Shown here in pieces: positions 50,929-61,791 of a stretch of 64,000 nt of DNA (position 1 is its first letter; every line of letters starts with the position of its first letter). Under the pieces are notes generated by a model. That model was not told the origin of the DNA. It saw only the letters and a program-made list of their open reading frames with translations, and made no database searches. A program made the translations under genes and the position numbers. The stretch comes from Thermodesulfobacteriota bacterium (GTDB lineage Bacteria; Desulfobacterota_D; UBA1144). Location: positions 1 through 64,000 of the forward strand of contig JAURPH010000008.1 of assembly GCA_030835345.1 (NCBI GenBank). Direction: 5' to 3'.

Positions 50929-52294
50929 TTTTAATTGTCTTAATCAATTTCGTTCCGACTTTCCTTATATCGCCAGCACCCATTGTAATAATCCTTATAT
51001 GAGAATTATTTTTAAATATTTCCTTTTTTAATTTCACTACAATTTTATCATAATCATTAATATAATAAGCTTTACATGATTTGTTTATCTTTCTTAATTC
51101 ATAGACGAAGTCTTTAGAGGTGAACTTTTGTTTTTTTTCAAAAGCTGAATAAATATCACTCACAATAACTTCTTTCCACAAAGATATTTCATTTAAAAAA
51201 TCTTTGTAATGTTTTTTTAATCGAGTGAATCTATGAGGTTGAAAAACAAGAATAGTTCTCGTCTCTGTATCATCCTTAATAAATTTTCTTACTTCTTTTA
51301 TTGCATTATGATGATGGGCATAATCGTCAATAATTGTTATATTTTTTCTATTATATATCTTTTCAAATCTTCTACTAGGTTGATCAAGTTTTTGACTTAT
51401 TTTTTTTATTTTTTCACTGGAGATTCCCATTTCAATTGCTGTAATAATAGATCCAACAACATTGTAACAATTATAGTGACTAATTTTTTGAAACTTAAAT
51501 GTACCAATAATATTCTTTTTCTTATATAAGATGATTTCAGTCCTTTTTTGGCTGTTTTTGATTTCGAAATAAAATTCAGCATTTTTCTCAATATTGCTAA
51601 ACCTGATAATTTTTTTATTTGTATTTTTGACAATAATATTTTTAATATTTGGGCAATCATTATTTACAATTACTTTATTGGTAGTTTTTTTTATAAAATT
51701 TTCAAATGCAAGATAAAGGTTCTTTTTTGTTTTATAAAAGTCCATATGGTCAAAATCAATATTTGTTATGATTGAATACATCGAGTTTAAAAAATTAAAA
51801 CTATTATCACTTTCATCAGCCTCAATCACATTTAGGTTGCTTCGATTATAAATAAAGTTAGTTTTGTATTTAGTATTTATAGCTCCTAGGAAAACAGAAG
51901 GTTTTTTACCACAATTTAATAATATTTGAGCCAAATAATTAGTGGTTGTACTTTTTCCATGGGTTCCAGTTATGCATACATTATTATCCTTACGTGTAAA
52001 TTCACCCAAAGCTCGTCCTCTTGTAATACACTTGATTCCTCTTTTTTTTGCTTCGACTAACTCCGGATTATTATTTTTAATTGCAGAGGTATAAATTATG
52101 AGATCTTGATTTGTAATATTTTCAGCTGATTGGTTTTCATAAATTTTTATCCCTGTTTTTTTCAATTTTGTTGTTATTTCATTGCCACTTAAATCAGACC
52201 CCGTGACAGTATAATTTTTATGTAAAAATTCGGCCAAAGAACTCATTCCTATCCCAGCAATTCCTATAAAATGAATCTTATTATTTTTGTTCAT
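50921..52294 (-). CDS. murC: UDP-N-acetylmuramate--L-alanine ligase
   Basis: IHFIGIAGIGMSSLAEFL, VCITGTHGKSTTT, QPSRRFEK, FQPHRFTR. Confidence 0.96.
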   Translation of the reverse strand: MNKNNKIHFIGIAGIGMSSLAEFLHKNYTVTGSDLSGNEITTKLKKTGIKIYENQSAENITNQDLIIYTSAIKNNNPELVEAKKRGIKCITRGRALGEFTRKDNNVCITGTHGKSTTTNYLAQILLNCGKKPSVFLGAINTKYKTNFIYNRSNLNVIEADESDNSFNFLNSMYSIITNIDFDHMDFYKTKKNLYLAFENFIKKTTNKVIVNNDCPNIKNIIVKNTNKKIIRFSNIEKNAEFYFEIKNSQKRTEIILYKKKNIIGTFKFQKISHYNCYNVVGSIITAIEMGISSEKIKKISQKLDQPSRRFEKIYNRKNITIIDDYAHHHNAIKEVRKFIKDDTETRTILVFQPHRFTRLKKHYKDFLNEISLWKEVIVSDIYSAFEKKQKFTSKDFVYELRKINKSCKAYYINDYDKIVVKLKKEIFKNNSHIRIITMGAGDIRKVGTKLIKTIKNG

Positions 52295-53381
52295 CCCTGA
52301 GTATTTCCTTGACTATATTTTCCGCAGAATAGTTATTTCCTTCGTTTCTTTTTCTGTTCAAAATTTTTGTTGCTTCAACCTTATTCCATAATAAATTCAA
52401 GATTTTATTAGTAAGAATTAAGGTTTGATCATCTTCTTGCCATATCTCTGCTAAACCATTTTCATACATTTCTATAGCATTTTCATATTGATGGTTATTT
52501 GTTGAATTTTTTATTGGGACTACAATGTTTACAAGATCAAAGTTTTTAGTTTCAGATAGTGTTGATGCACCAGCTCTTGAAATGAGCAATTTTGTTCTAG
52601 AATAGTAATCGCTAATCTCATTTATAAAAATTTCAACTGAATATTTTAAGAAATCAAATTTTGATTCGTACTTGGATGCTATTTCTTTTATTTTTTGGAA
52701 ATCTTTAATACCTGTTTGATGAATTAATGTGAACTCATTTATCCCTTGTCTAGTTATCTGATTTAATAAATTTTCAAGTTGAGCAAGGAATTTTGTATTC
52801 AATGTCTCAGAGCCTTGGCTGCCTCCAATAATAAGTATATCGATATCTTTTTTTGCTTCCCCTTTTTTTTCGACTTGCCTGATAGGGTACCCCAAATTGA
52901 AACATTTGGATTTATTGAAATGATTTAATGATGATTCAAAGTTAATAAATATTTTATTTGAAAGCTTTGATATTATTTTGTTCGAAAGGCCCGGAATAGA
53001 ATTTCCTTCAATTGTATAAATTTTTTTATTTAAAATGAAACTTGAAATTCCAACTGGGAGCCAAACAAACCCACCTGATCCAATAACAGCCTCTGGTTTA
53101 AATTTTATTAATATTAAAAGTGTTTTAATTATGCAAATGAATAAAGACAAAAATGATTTAACTTTTTTTAATATACTTTTCCCAACAAATCCATAAATAT
53201 TTATTCCACTAATCTCATAATTGAAATTTAGTTTGGGCAGCATTTTATTGGATTTTAATGTGTTAATAAATAAAATTTCTGAATCAGGCAAACTTTGTTT
53301 TATTGCATCTGCAATGGCTATTCCTGGAAATATATGTCCACCTGTTGCACCAAGACATATCACAAATTTTCTTTTGTTCAT
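52281..53381 (-). CDS. murG: MurG GlcNAc transferase
   Basis: GATGGHIFPGIAIADAI, IGGSQGSETLN, LISRAGASTLSE. Confidence 0.95.
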   Translation of the reverse strand: MNKRKFVICLGATGGHIFPGIAIADAIKQSLPDSEILFINTLKSNKMLPKLNFNYEISGINIYGFVGKSILKKVKSFLSLFICIIKTLLILIKFKPEAVIGSGGFVWLPVGISSFILNKKIYTIEGNSIPGLSNKIISKLSNKIFINFESSLNHFNKSKCFNLGYPIRQVEKKGEAKKDIDILIIGGSQGSETLNTKFLAQLENLLNQITRQGINEFTLIHQTGIKDFQKIKEIASKYESKFDFLKYSVEIFINEISDYYSRTKLLISRAGASTLSETKNFDLVNIVVPIKNSTNNHQYENAIEMYENGLAEIWQEDDQTLILTNKILNLLWNKVEATKILNRKRNEGNNYSAENIVKEILRDEQK

Positions 53382-54484
53382 TTTTTCCTCATGTCTAGGG
53401 CTAGAATAATTCCAAGAGAAAACAATGTAAATACTAAAGAGCTACCTCCATAGCTTACAAGTGGAAGAGGTACCCCCTTTGTAGGAATAAGGCCTATTGT
53501 TACAGATATGTTAATTATAACCTGCATGAGAGTTATTAATAATATTCCGGACATCAAATATCTACAGAAAACATCTTTTGCTCTAAGAATCATTTTATAA
53601 ATAGAGAAGAATAAAGAGAAAAAAAGAATCAATGTTAATATGCAACCTAAAAAGCCTAATTCTTCAGCAATAATAGAGAAAATAAAATCATTGTGATTTT
53701 GTGGAAGAAAAAATAACTTTTGTGAACTATTTCCTAGGCCTACTCCAAAAAATTTACCTTTGGCAAAAGATACATATGATTGAATTATTTGGTAACCTGC
53801 ACCATGAGGATCTTCATAAGGATTAAGAAAAGTTAATAGTCTTTTCATTCGATATGGTGCAGCGAGGATAAGGGCACCAAAGGCCAGACATAATAAAATG
53901 AAAGAAAATATGAGATGTTTTATCCTTGCCCCAGCAATGATTATCATTAAAAAAATAGTAGATAGTAGTAAAACTGTGTTTCCAAAATCTGGTTGTGATA
54001 GGAGAACAATTACATAAGGTAGAGTCAATGTGAAAGGGGATATTATTCCTATTTTGAATGTATTTATTTTATTTAATTTCACCATCAAGTGTTTAGCAAT
54101 AAAAATTAACAATAAATATTTTGAAATTTCTATTGGTTGTAAGGATATCCCCGCAACTTGTATCCATCTAGATGCTCCACCAGCAGTTTTAGATAAAATC
54201 GGAATCAAGGTAAGAGCTAATAAAAGAAAACCAAGGAAGTAAAAAAATTTGTATTTTTTTTCAAGATATTCAGTTTTGAGCTTACTTGAAATCCAAAAAA
54301 GAACTAAACCAAAAGCAAGATAAAAAGTTTGTTTCTTAAGAAAGAAATAAGGGTCTGCATGATTTTCCATTGCTTGAACTGAGCTAGAGCTGAAAACCAT
54401 TACTAACCCAAATATTGATAATACCAAAGTAGATAAAGTAAATAGCGTTCTAGGGTTAACATTATTTAAAAAATTTATTAACAT
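53378..54484 (-). CDS. ftsW: SEDS peptidoglycan glycosyltransferase FtsW
   Basis: Polytopic; VFSSSSVQAM, QPDFGNTVLL, PQNHNDFIFSIIAEELGFLG, VPLPLVSYGGSS. Confidence 0.96.
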   Translation of the reverse strand: MLINFLNNVNPRTLFTLSTLVLSIFGLVMVFSSSSVQAMENHADPYFFLKKQTFYLAFGLVLFWISSKLKTEYLEKKYKFFYFLGFLLLALTLIPILSKTAGGASRWIQVAGISLQPIEISKYLLLIFIAKHLMVKLNKINTFKIGIISPFTLTLPYVIVLLSQPDFGNTVLLLSTIFLMIIIAGARIKHLIFSFILLCLAFGALILAAPYRMKRLLTFLNPYEDPHGAGYQIIQSYVSFAKGKFFGVGLGNSSQKLFFLPQNHNDFIFSIIAEELGFLGCILTLILFFSLFFSIYKMILRAKDVFCRYLMSGILLITLMQVIINISVTIGLIPTKGVPLPLVSYGGSSLVFTLFSLGIILALDMRKK

Positions 54485-55697
54485 ATTGATTAAATTTTTC
54501 TCCTCTTTCTATGTATGAAGTGTATGTGTCAAAGCTAGAACTGCCTGGACTGAAAACTATAGTATCAGTTTTTTTTACAATTTTTTTAAGTTGAATGATT
54601 GTGTCTTCCATATCTTTGCAAATTATACAATTTTTTGATGAAAAGAATTGTGCTAATAGAAACTTGTTTTCCCCAAATAAAAAAACTTTCCTAACTTTTT
54701 TTGCTAATATCTTTTTCACAGTTGTATAATCAAGATTTTTATCTTTACCCCCCATCAATAGATAGATCTTTGAATTAAAAGATTCTATGGCATTTATAGT
54801 GGCATCAGGTGATGTAGACTTTGAATCATTAAATATTTTTGGTTTACCAAGTATTTTCTCAAGTCTAAAGCTGGGTGGTTGAAATTGGTAAATTTTCTCT
54901 AGAATGTTTTTGTCAAGATTAACAAAAATATTGGCTATTTCTAAAGCAAATAATAGATTTTCAATATTATGGCTCCCTACTATTTTTAAATTCTTAATTA
55001 AAATTTTTAATCCATGTACCTCTATATAGTTTTTTTTTCTTGGTATTCTTAAAAATATTTTTCTAGGAATGGTTTTTAAACTATTTAGTTCAATGTTTTT
55101 TTTTAAAATTAAGAAATCATTCTTTTTCTGATTTTTAAATATATTAAATTTTGATTCATAGTATTCATTTAAATCCTTATGGTGATCAAGATGATTAGGA
55201 GATAGGTTGGTTATTACAGATACCCTTGGTGAGAATTCTTTGTCCATGAATTGTAGTTGAAAACTACTACATTCTAAAAGAAAAATATCATAATTTTCTT
55301 GCATTAATATTCCTTTAATAAAAGGTGTCCCAATGTTGCCACCAATAAATACTTTTAGCCCATAATTTTTTAAAATTTCATAAGTTAACAATGTAGTAGT
55401 GGTCTTTCCATTAGTACCAGTAATTGCAATAATTGGTTTTTTTGTAAATTTTGCAGCAAATTCTATTTCACTTATTACTTTTATTTTTTTCTTGAGAGCA
55501 ATTTGAATATTTAAATTAGTTTTTTTTATTCCCGGGCTTAAAACAACAGTTGATATATCTTTTAAGATTTTTTTAAAATCTATTTCCCTTTTCGTGTCGT
55601 CATATAATTCGTATGGTATTTTTTTGTGGCTACAAAAATTCTTCACTGCTTTACCAGTGACACCCATTCCATAAATTAAAATCTTTTCTTTAATCAT
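54462..55697 (-). CDS. murD: UDP-N-acetylmuramoylalanine--D-glutamate ligase
   Basis: ILIYGMGVTGKAV, AITGTNGKTTTTLL; start revised to ATG overlapping mraY stop (TAATG). Confidence 0.94.
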   Translation of the reverse strand: MIKEKILIYGMGVTGKAVKNFCSHKKIPYELYDDTKREIDFKKILKDISTVVLSPGIKKTNLNIQIALKKKIKVISEIEFAAKFTKKPIIAITGTNGKTTTTLLTYEILKNYGLKVFIGGNIGTPFIKGILMQENYDIFLLECSSFQLQFMDKEFSPRVSVITNLSPNHLDHHKDLNEYYESKFNIFKNQKKNDFLILKKNIELNSLKTIPRKIFLRIPRKKNYIEVHGLKILIKNLKIVGSHNIENLLFALEIANIFVNLDKNILEKIYQFQPPSFRLEKILGKPKIFNDSKSTSPDATINAIESFNSKIYLLMGGKDKNLDYTTVKKILAKKVRKVFLFGENKFLLAQFFSSKNCIICKDMEDTIIQLKKIVKKTDTIVFSPGSSSFDTYTSYIERGEKFNQYVNKFFK

Positions 55698-56791
55698 TAT
55701 CTTATTTTTAATGTTGCTATTGCTATTAATGAGAAAATTATTCCTATAATCCAAAATCTAATAACTATTTTTGACTCTTTAATCCCTAATTTTTCAAAAT
55801 GGTGATGTATTGGCGCAATTAAAAATATTCTTCTGTTAAACATTCTAAATGAAAAGATTTGAATAATTACTGATATTGCTTCTATTACAAAGACTCCACC
55901 TATTATAAGTAATAGAAATTCTTGTTTAATCAAGATAGCTACTAATCCCAAGGTTGCACCCATTGGTATCGAGCCGGTATCTCCCATAAAGATTTGAGCT
56001 GGATTTGAGTTATACCAGAGAAAGCCTAGAAGACTTCCTATGAGTGCTGCAATGAAAACAACTATCTCTCCGACATTAGAAATAAATGGCAGATATAAAT
56101 AAGATGAATAAACACTGTTTCCAGCAATATATGTAAATATTGTAATAGAAGAAAAGGATATTATTAGGCTTCCTGTAGCCAATCCATCAAGTCCATCAGT
56201 GAAATTTACAGAATTAGATGATCCTAATATTATGAATATCATTAGAACAAAATATATAGAGCCAAGATTGAATATGTTTTTTGTAAATGGAAGGATTATG
56301 TTATTAATATTTTTGGTTTCTTTCTGATAAATAAAGGAATCAGATTGCTCAATTATTAGCCAACTAATTAGAATTGTTACTAATATTTGAATTAAAAATT
56401 TTAATTGTATTTTTAAACCAGTTCCTTTTCTTAGCTTTATAAAGTCATCAATAAATCCGGTTATGGCAAATAATGTATATGTGCAAATTAGGATTTGAAT
56501 CTTTGAATTAGATAAATCACTGAATAGTAAAGTTGAAATTAAAATTGAAACCCCAATTAACAAGCCACCCATATTGGGAGTTCCTGTCTTTTTTTTATGG
56601 TTTTCGTCTAAGTATTTATTTATGGTTTCACCTGAATTTTTATTTATTAGGAAGTTTATGAATTTCTTCCCAAGTAAAACAACAAATAAAAAGCTTATAA
56701 TTCCAGCTAAAATTGATCTAAAAGTTATATATTGAAAGAGATTTAATAAGGGAATTGAATCTATAAAATTTAAATATAAATAGTGAAACAT
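55697..56791 (-). CDS. mraY: Phospho-N-acetylmuramoyl-pentapeptide transferase
   Basis: KKTGTPNMGGLLI, NFTDGLDGLATGS, FMGDTGSIPMGATLG, PIHHHFE. Confidence 0.98.
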   Translation of the reverse strand: MFHYLYLNFIDSIPLLNLFQYITFRSILAGIISFLFVVLLGKKFINFLINKNSGETINKYLDENHKKKTGTPNMGGLLIGVSILISTLLFSDLSNSKIQILICTYTLFAITGFIDDFIKLRKGTGLKIQLKFLIQILVTILISWLIIEQSDSFIYQKETKNINNIILPFTKNIFNLGSIYFVLMIFIILGSSNSVNFTDGLDGLATGSLIISFSSITIFTYIAGNSVYSSYLYLPFISNVGEIVVFIAALIGSLLGFLWYNSNPAQIFMGDTGSIPMGATLGLVAILIKQEFLLLIIGGVFVIEAISVIIQIFSFRMFNRRIFLIAPIHHHFEKLGIKESKIVIRFWIIGIIFSLIAIATLKIR

Positions 56792-58143
56792 TAAATTTCT
56801 AAAAACTCCAAAATTTTCTCCATTTTTGATCCACGAGAACCTTTGATAAGAATAACAGTATTATCAATTTTCTTTAAATCCAAAAAATTTGATATATCAC
56901 TATGGTTTGCAAGTATAGTTGCAGGGATTTTTTGATTAATGCCCCTTAAGTAACTATTACAATTTGTACCATAAATATATGCTTGATTGAATTTTTCAGA
57001 ACAAAGTAGTTCTCCAATTTTTTGATGTTCATTTTTTTCAATATCACCTAGTTCAAGCATGTCTCCCAGAATTGCAATTTTATTAAGTTTGGGAAAAATT
57101 GCATTTGTCATCTCGATAGCAGTCTTCATTGAATTAGGATTTGCATTATATGAATCATTGATAATAAAATTGCTACCAGTTTGTTTAATATTGAAACGAT
57201 TAGAGATTCCATTATATTCTTCTAGCCCTTTCTTTATAAGCTCTGGTTTAATATTTAATGTTTTTGCAGATGCTATTACTGCTAATGAATTATAAATATT
57301 ATTAATACCAGGTGCTTTTATTTTTATCTTGATTTTTTCTTTATTTATCGTGATTGAGAATTCATTATAAGAGTCTGATATTTCTTCACCTTTGGTATCA
57401 GAATCTGTGATAATAGAGAATGACATTTTTTTAAATTTTAAATTATTACATTTTTCTGCTAATAATTTATTATCAGCATTAAATATAAGAAAATTCTGAG
57501 GACCAAAAAATTTTGTTATATTAAATTTTTCTTTAAGAATTTCACTTTCATTTTTTAAATATAAGGTGTGCCCTTTTCCAATGTTTGTAATGACTGATAG
57601 GTTAGGTCTTGCTATATTTGATAAAGCTTCAATTTCTCCGGGACTATTTGTACCCATTTCTAATATTAATACCTCAACACTTTCATTTAAATCCAATATG
57701 GTCAGAGGTAAGCCAATATTATTATTATTATTTCCTTGAGTTTTATGAACAATGAATTTTTGCCCAAGAACACTTGCCATAATTTCCTTCGTTGATGTTT
57801 TACCATTTGTTCCTGTTATTCCTATTTTAAATATTCTGTCTTCTTGTTGGAGGATAAATGCAGAAAATTTTTGAATGAAATCCAATGTTGATTTTACATG
57901 GATTGAGTTTGGGTTGATTTCCTCTGATATACAAAAAGCGGCCCCTTCTTGAAATGCTTTTTGAACAAAGGTGTTTCCATTAAAGTTTTCCCCACTTAAG
58001 GCTATGAATATATCGTTTTTTTTTAATTTTCTAGTATCAGTACATATTTCTCCAAGTTTTTCATAGTTTATATTTATTTTATTAGACAATATTCCATTAT
58101 ATTGATTTAAGAATTTGGATAAATATTTCTTATAAAGCTTCAT
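56791..58143 (-). CDS. murF: UDP-MurNAc-tripeptide--D-Ala-D-Ala ligase
   Basis: KIGITGTNGKTSTKEIMA, NDSYNANPNSMKTAIE, ILGDMLELG. Confidence 0.95.
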   Translation of the reverse strand: MKLYKKYLSKFLNQYNGILSNKININYEKLGEICTDTRKLKKNDIFIALSGENFNGNTFVQKAFQEGAAFCISEEINPNSIHVKSTLDFIQKFSAFILQQEDRIFKIGITGTNGKTSTKEIMASVLGQKFIVHKTQGNNNNNIGLPLTILDLNESVEVLILEMGTNSPGEIEALSNIARPNLSVITNIGKGHTLYLKNESEILKEKFNITKFFGPQNFLIFNADNKLLAEKCNNLKFKKMSFSIITDSDTKGEEISDSYNEFSITINKEKIKIKIKAPGINNIYNSLAVIASAKTLNIKPELIKKGLEEYNGISNRFNIKQTGSNFIINDSYNANPNSMKTAIEMTNAIFPKLNKIAILGDMLELGDIEKNEHQKIGELLCSEKFNQAYIYGTNCNSYLRGINQKIPATILANHSDISNFLDLKKIDNTVILIKGSRGSKMEKILEFLEI

Positions 58144-59587
58144 CTCTCAAAATTTGTGAAACAACTTTATGGTCTGAATATGCTTCTCTTACTCCATTGA
58201 TCTCTTGATAATCTTCATGACCTTTACCAGCAATTAATACTATATCTTCTTTATTAGATGCGATAATAGCTCTATTTATTGCCTCTTTTCTATTTAAAAT
58301 AATCTTTATTTTATTGGAATTTTGAATCCCTTCTATTATATCATTAATAATCTTTTTGGGATTTTCTGTTCTAGGATTGTCATTGGTTAAATATATTTTA
58401 TCCGAATATTTGACAGCAATTCGTCCCATTTTAGCCCTTTTTTTGATATCCCTGTCACCTCCACAGCCAAAAATCGTGATAATTTTATTGTTAGGATATT
58501 CTATTTTTATTGATTTCAATGTTTTATTCAATGCATCGTGTGTATGAGCATAATCGATAAAAATAATTCTTTCTTTCTTCCCCACAGGTTCCAGTCTTCC
58601 TTTTGCACCTTTAAAAGAGGCAATTTTATTTATTATTAATTTAAGGGGCTTTTTCTTTACAATAGAAAATGCGAATGCTGCAAGTATATTCTCAAAATTA
58701 AAGTTCCCAAACATAGGCGTAGAAATTGTACAACTTTTTTTATTAAATATGATTTTTAATTCATATTTTTTTTTAACTTTATTAATTTTTTGGATATAAA
58801 AATCTGCTGATGAGTTTTTAATCGAATATGTGTAATATTTTATTGATTTTTTTCTTTCTTCAAGGATTTTTAATCCATATTTATCATCAATATTGATTAT
58901 TGCAAATTTATTTTTTTTTCTACTTTTATTTAAATATTGTGAAAATAATTTATTTTTAGCCTTAAAATAATTAGTCATATTTTTATGAAAATCGAAATGA
59001 TCTTGTGTCAAATTGGTAAAAATTGCTGATTCAAATTCAATTCCATGCACTCTCTCTTGGTCTAGGGCATGTGAAGAAGTTTCCATAAATAAGTTTTCAA
59101 TTTTTTTTTCTTTCATTTTTTTTAATATTTTATTTATTTCGTAACAATCAGGAGTCGTTAATTTAGCCTTTTCTTTTTGCTTTCCATATTGAATGTTAAT
59201 TGTTCCAATAACTCCAGACTTTTCTAGGCCCCAAATATGAGAAAGCAATGCAGCAATAGAGCTTTTACCATTAGTTCCGGTAATTCCACAGATACTAATT
59301 TTTTTTGATGGGTGTCCGAATATTCTTGAGCATTCTTCTGAGTAGAAACTTCTAACATTGTTTGAATAAATTTTAATTATTTTATCGTTTCCAATTTTTT
59401 TTAATGAGCCTTTCTTGCCACTTATTATTATTTTTGCCCCTTTTTTGATAGCTTCAGGTATATAGTCATTTCCATCTACATTACTTCCAGATATTGCAAA
59501 AAAAGCACCTCCATCTTGGATTTTTCTTGTTGAATTTGAAATTTGAGATATAGAATTATTTTTTAGAAATTTTGGATTTTTATACAT
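58130..59587 (-). CDS. murE: UDP-MurNAc-dipeptide ligase MurE
   Basis: ICGITGTNGKSSIAALL, METSSHALDQERVHGIEF, TNDNPRTENPKKIINDI; start revised to ATG at 59587. Confidence 0.94.
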   Translation of the reverse strand: MYKNPKFLKNNSISQISNSTRKIQDGGAFFAISGSNVDGNDYIPEAIKKGAKIIISGKKGSLKKIGNDKIIKIYSNNVRSFYSEECSRIFGHPSKKISICGITGTNGKSSIAALLSHIWGLEKSGVIGTINIQYGKQKEKAKLTTPDCYEINKILKKMKEKKIENLFMETSSHALDQERVHGIEFESAIFTNLTQDHFDFHKNMTNYFKAKNKLFSQYLNKSRKKNKFAIINIDDKYGLKILEERKKSIKYYTYSIKNSSADFYIQKINKVKKKYELKIIFNKKSCTISTPMFGNFNFENILAAFAFSIVKKKPLKLIINKIASFKGAKGRLEPVGKKERIIFIDYAHTHDALNKTLKSIKIEYPNNKIITIFGCGGDRDIKKRAKMGRIAVKYSDKIYLTNDNPRTENPKKIINDIIEGIQNSNKIKIILNRKEAINRAIIASNKEDIVLIAGKGHEDYQEINGVREAYSDHKVVSQILRDEAL

Positions 59588-59588
59588 A

Positions 59589-61484
59589 TTAAATTCCAGG
59601 TTCAAGAAATACTTCAACTTCATCTAGGTGAGATATCTCTTCACCAGGCTCAGGAATTTGTCTTTTTACATAACCATTACCTTTTAAATTAATTTTAATT
59701 TTATTTTTCTTTGCAATGTTTATAACCTCTTTTTTACCTTTACCTAAAAAAGATGGAACATTTTTTTGAGAAGCTATTTCATTAAACCCATCCTCATCAA
59801 CTAATATTTTTTCCATTGTCCTTTTGAAGGTTGGAGCAGCCCATCTTCCTCCGTATGCGTTTGGACCTTTAGGATAATCTATTGTTATTACTGAAACTAA
59901 TTGTGGATTTTCTGTTGGTGCAAATCCAATAAACGAAACAATAAACCTTTTTTTATGATATTTCCCGTTTTCAGCAAATTGTGCTGTTCCAGTTTTTCCA
60001 GATACATCAATTCCTTTAACCTCGGCTCGATATGCTGATCCTGTTTCAACAACTTCCTTGAGCATTTTTCTAATCTTTTTTGTTGTTTGATATTTTAAAA
60101 CCCTTGTATCTTTTGCCAACTTATGATCATAAACAATCTTCCCATTTCTTTTTTCTATTCTTTTAATTATATATGGCTCAACAAATGTTCCACCATTTGC
60201 TATTATTGATAATGCTTGTGCTAATTGAATTGCAGATACAGACATCCCTTGTCCAAAACTTATATTCGCTAGTTTAATTCTGCTCCAATTATTTGGATCA
60301 GAAAGCAAACCATTTCCTTCTCCAGGCAAGCCAATATTTGTTCTCTTTCCAAAGCCAAATAACTTAAGATACTCATAATATTTTTCACCTGTTAATTTTT
60401 CAATAATTTTAGAAGCACCAATATTACTTGAATAACGAAGTATGTCTTCAGGATTTAGCTTCCCTTTTGGATTAACATCCTTTATTGTATGCCCTCCGAT
60501 TTTTCTTTTCCCATTTTCACAATCAATTATAGTTTCTTCATTAATTACCCCTTCATTTAATGCTGAAGCCACTAAAAAACTTTTCATAATCGATCCAGGC
60601 TCGAACATATTCCATATAGGTAAGTTTTTCTTCTCAATGCTTGAGTATTCAGAGTATTTATTAGGATTAAAAAATGGATAAGATGCCATAGCATATATTT
60701 CCCCGGTGTTTGGGTTCATTAATATTCCATAACCTCTTAAAGAACCAGACTCCTTAACAGTTTTTTCAATTTCTTCCTCTAATACGAATTGGTATTTACT
60801 ATTTATTGTAAGAGTAATATCAGAACCAGAACTAATTGAACTTGTTGAAGTGCTACCAGCAATAATTTTACCCATCCCATCTTTATAAACTTTTATCGTT
60901 TTCTTTGCCCCTAAAAGATGCTCATCGTACTTATATTCTATTCCTTCCATTCCAACCTGATCTATATTCGTATGCCCTAATATTTGACCAGCTAAGTGGT
61001 TAGATGGATATATTCTTTTGGGCTCCATTTGAATTCCAACATGTTTGAGATTCAGATTCTTTATTTTTTCTCCCTCTTCAGGGCTCGCCAATCTCTTTAC
61101 CCATACAAAATATTTTTTAGAATCTAGTTTCTTTTCAACTTGTTCTTTTGGAATCTTTAAAATTTTAGATAGTTGTTTTGTATATAGCTTTTTATTTTTT
61201 ATAGCCCTTGGATTTAAATAAATTGATGGATATTCAACACTTGTGGCAAGTATTTCTCCATTTGTATCTTTTATCGTTCCCCTGTCGCCGGTTAGTGTGA
61301 AAGGATTGCTAATAGCAGCAGAAAACTTTAATGGCTTTTCATTATCTATTATTTGTAAGAAGAATATTTTACTAACTATTAATAAGCTTACTATTAAAAA
61401 AATAAATCTTATTATCTTCACCCTTTTTATAAAACTATTTTCTTCTTTTTTGAGAGCAGCAATAATTTTACTCATATTTAACAC
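59589..61484 (-). CDS. ftsI: Penicillin-binding protein FtsI/PBP2-type transpeptidase with C-terminal PASTA domain
   Basis: FEPGSIMKSF, YSSNIGASKI, SGKTGTAQ; C-terminal VPSFLGKGKKEVINIAKKNKIKINLKGNGYVKRQIPEPGEEI. Confidence 0.95.
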   Translation of the reverse strand: MLNMSKIIAALKKEENSFIKRVKIIRFIFLIVSLLIVSKIFFLQIIDNEKPLKFSAAISNPFTLTGDRGTIKDTNGEILATSVEYPSIYLNPRAIKNKKLYTKQLSKILKIPKEQVEKKLDSKKYFVWVKRLASPEEGEKIKNLNLKHVGIQMEPKRIYPSNHLAGQILGHTNIDQVGMEGIEYKYDEHLLGAKKTIKVYKDGMGKIIAGSTSTSSISSGSDITLTINSKYQFVLEEEIEKTVKESGSLRGYGILMNPNTGEIYAMASYPFFNPNKYSEYSSIEKKNLPIWNMFEPGSIMKSFLVASALNEGVINEETIIDCENGKRKIGGHTIKDVNPKGKLNPEDILRYSSNIGASKIIEKLTGEKYYEYLKLFGFGKRTNIGLPGEGNGLLSDPNNWSRIKLANISFGQGMSVSAIQLAQALSIIANGGTFVEPYIIKRIEKRNGKIVYDHKLAKDTRVLKYQTTKKIRKMLKEVVETGSAYRAEVKGIDVSGKTGTAQFAENGKYHKKRFIVSFIGFAPTENPQLVSVITIDYPKGPNAYGGRWAAPTFKRTMEKILVDEDGFNEIASQKNVPSFLGKGKKEVINIAKKNKIKINLKGNGYVKRQIPEPGEEISHLDEVEVFLEPGI

Positions 61485-61791
61485 TCTTTATATCTTTCTT
61501 CTTAGGAAATATCATTCCATTAGATACAGCAATTTTTTTTATTCTATAATTAGATTTTAAAGCTGATATCTTGGTTCTTAAAAGTTTATTCTCCAACTTG
61601 GTTTTTTTAAGAATTTTACTGTTTTCTGCTAATGAATAACCCAATTTTGTTATATTAGCTTTTATTGAAATTATTGATAACAACAGTATTACTATTAAGA
61701 ATAGGAGGTAAGATTTTTTAAATAAATCTTTAGCGGCTTTAATCACTCTAGATTTTTCTCTGATTAAGCCAATTAATCCCGAATTAATCAT
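61468..61791 (-). CDS. ftsL: FtsL-like septum protein
   Basis: Single TM plus coiled-coil, between rsmH and ftsI. Confidence 0.65.
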   Translation of the reverse strand: MINSGLIGLIREKSRVIKAAKDLFKKSYLLFLIVILLLSIISIKANITKLGYSLAENSKILKKTKLENKLLRTKISALKSNYRIKKIAVSNGMIFPKKKDIKSVKYE

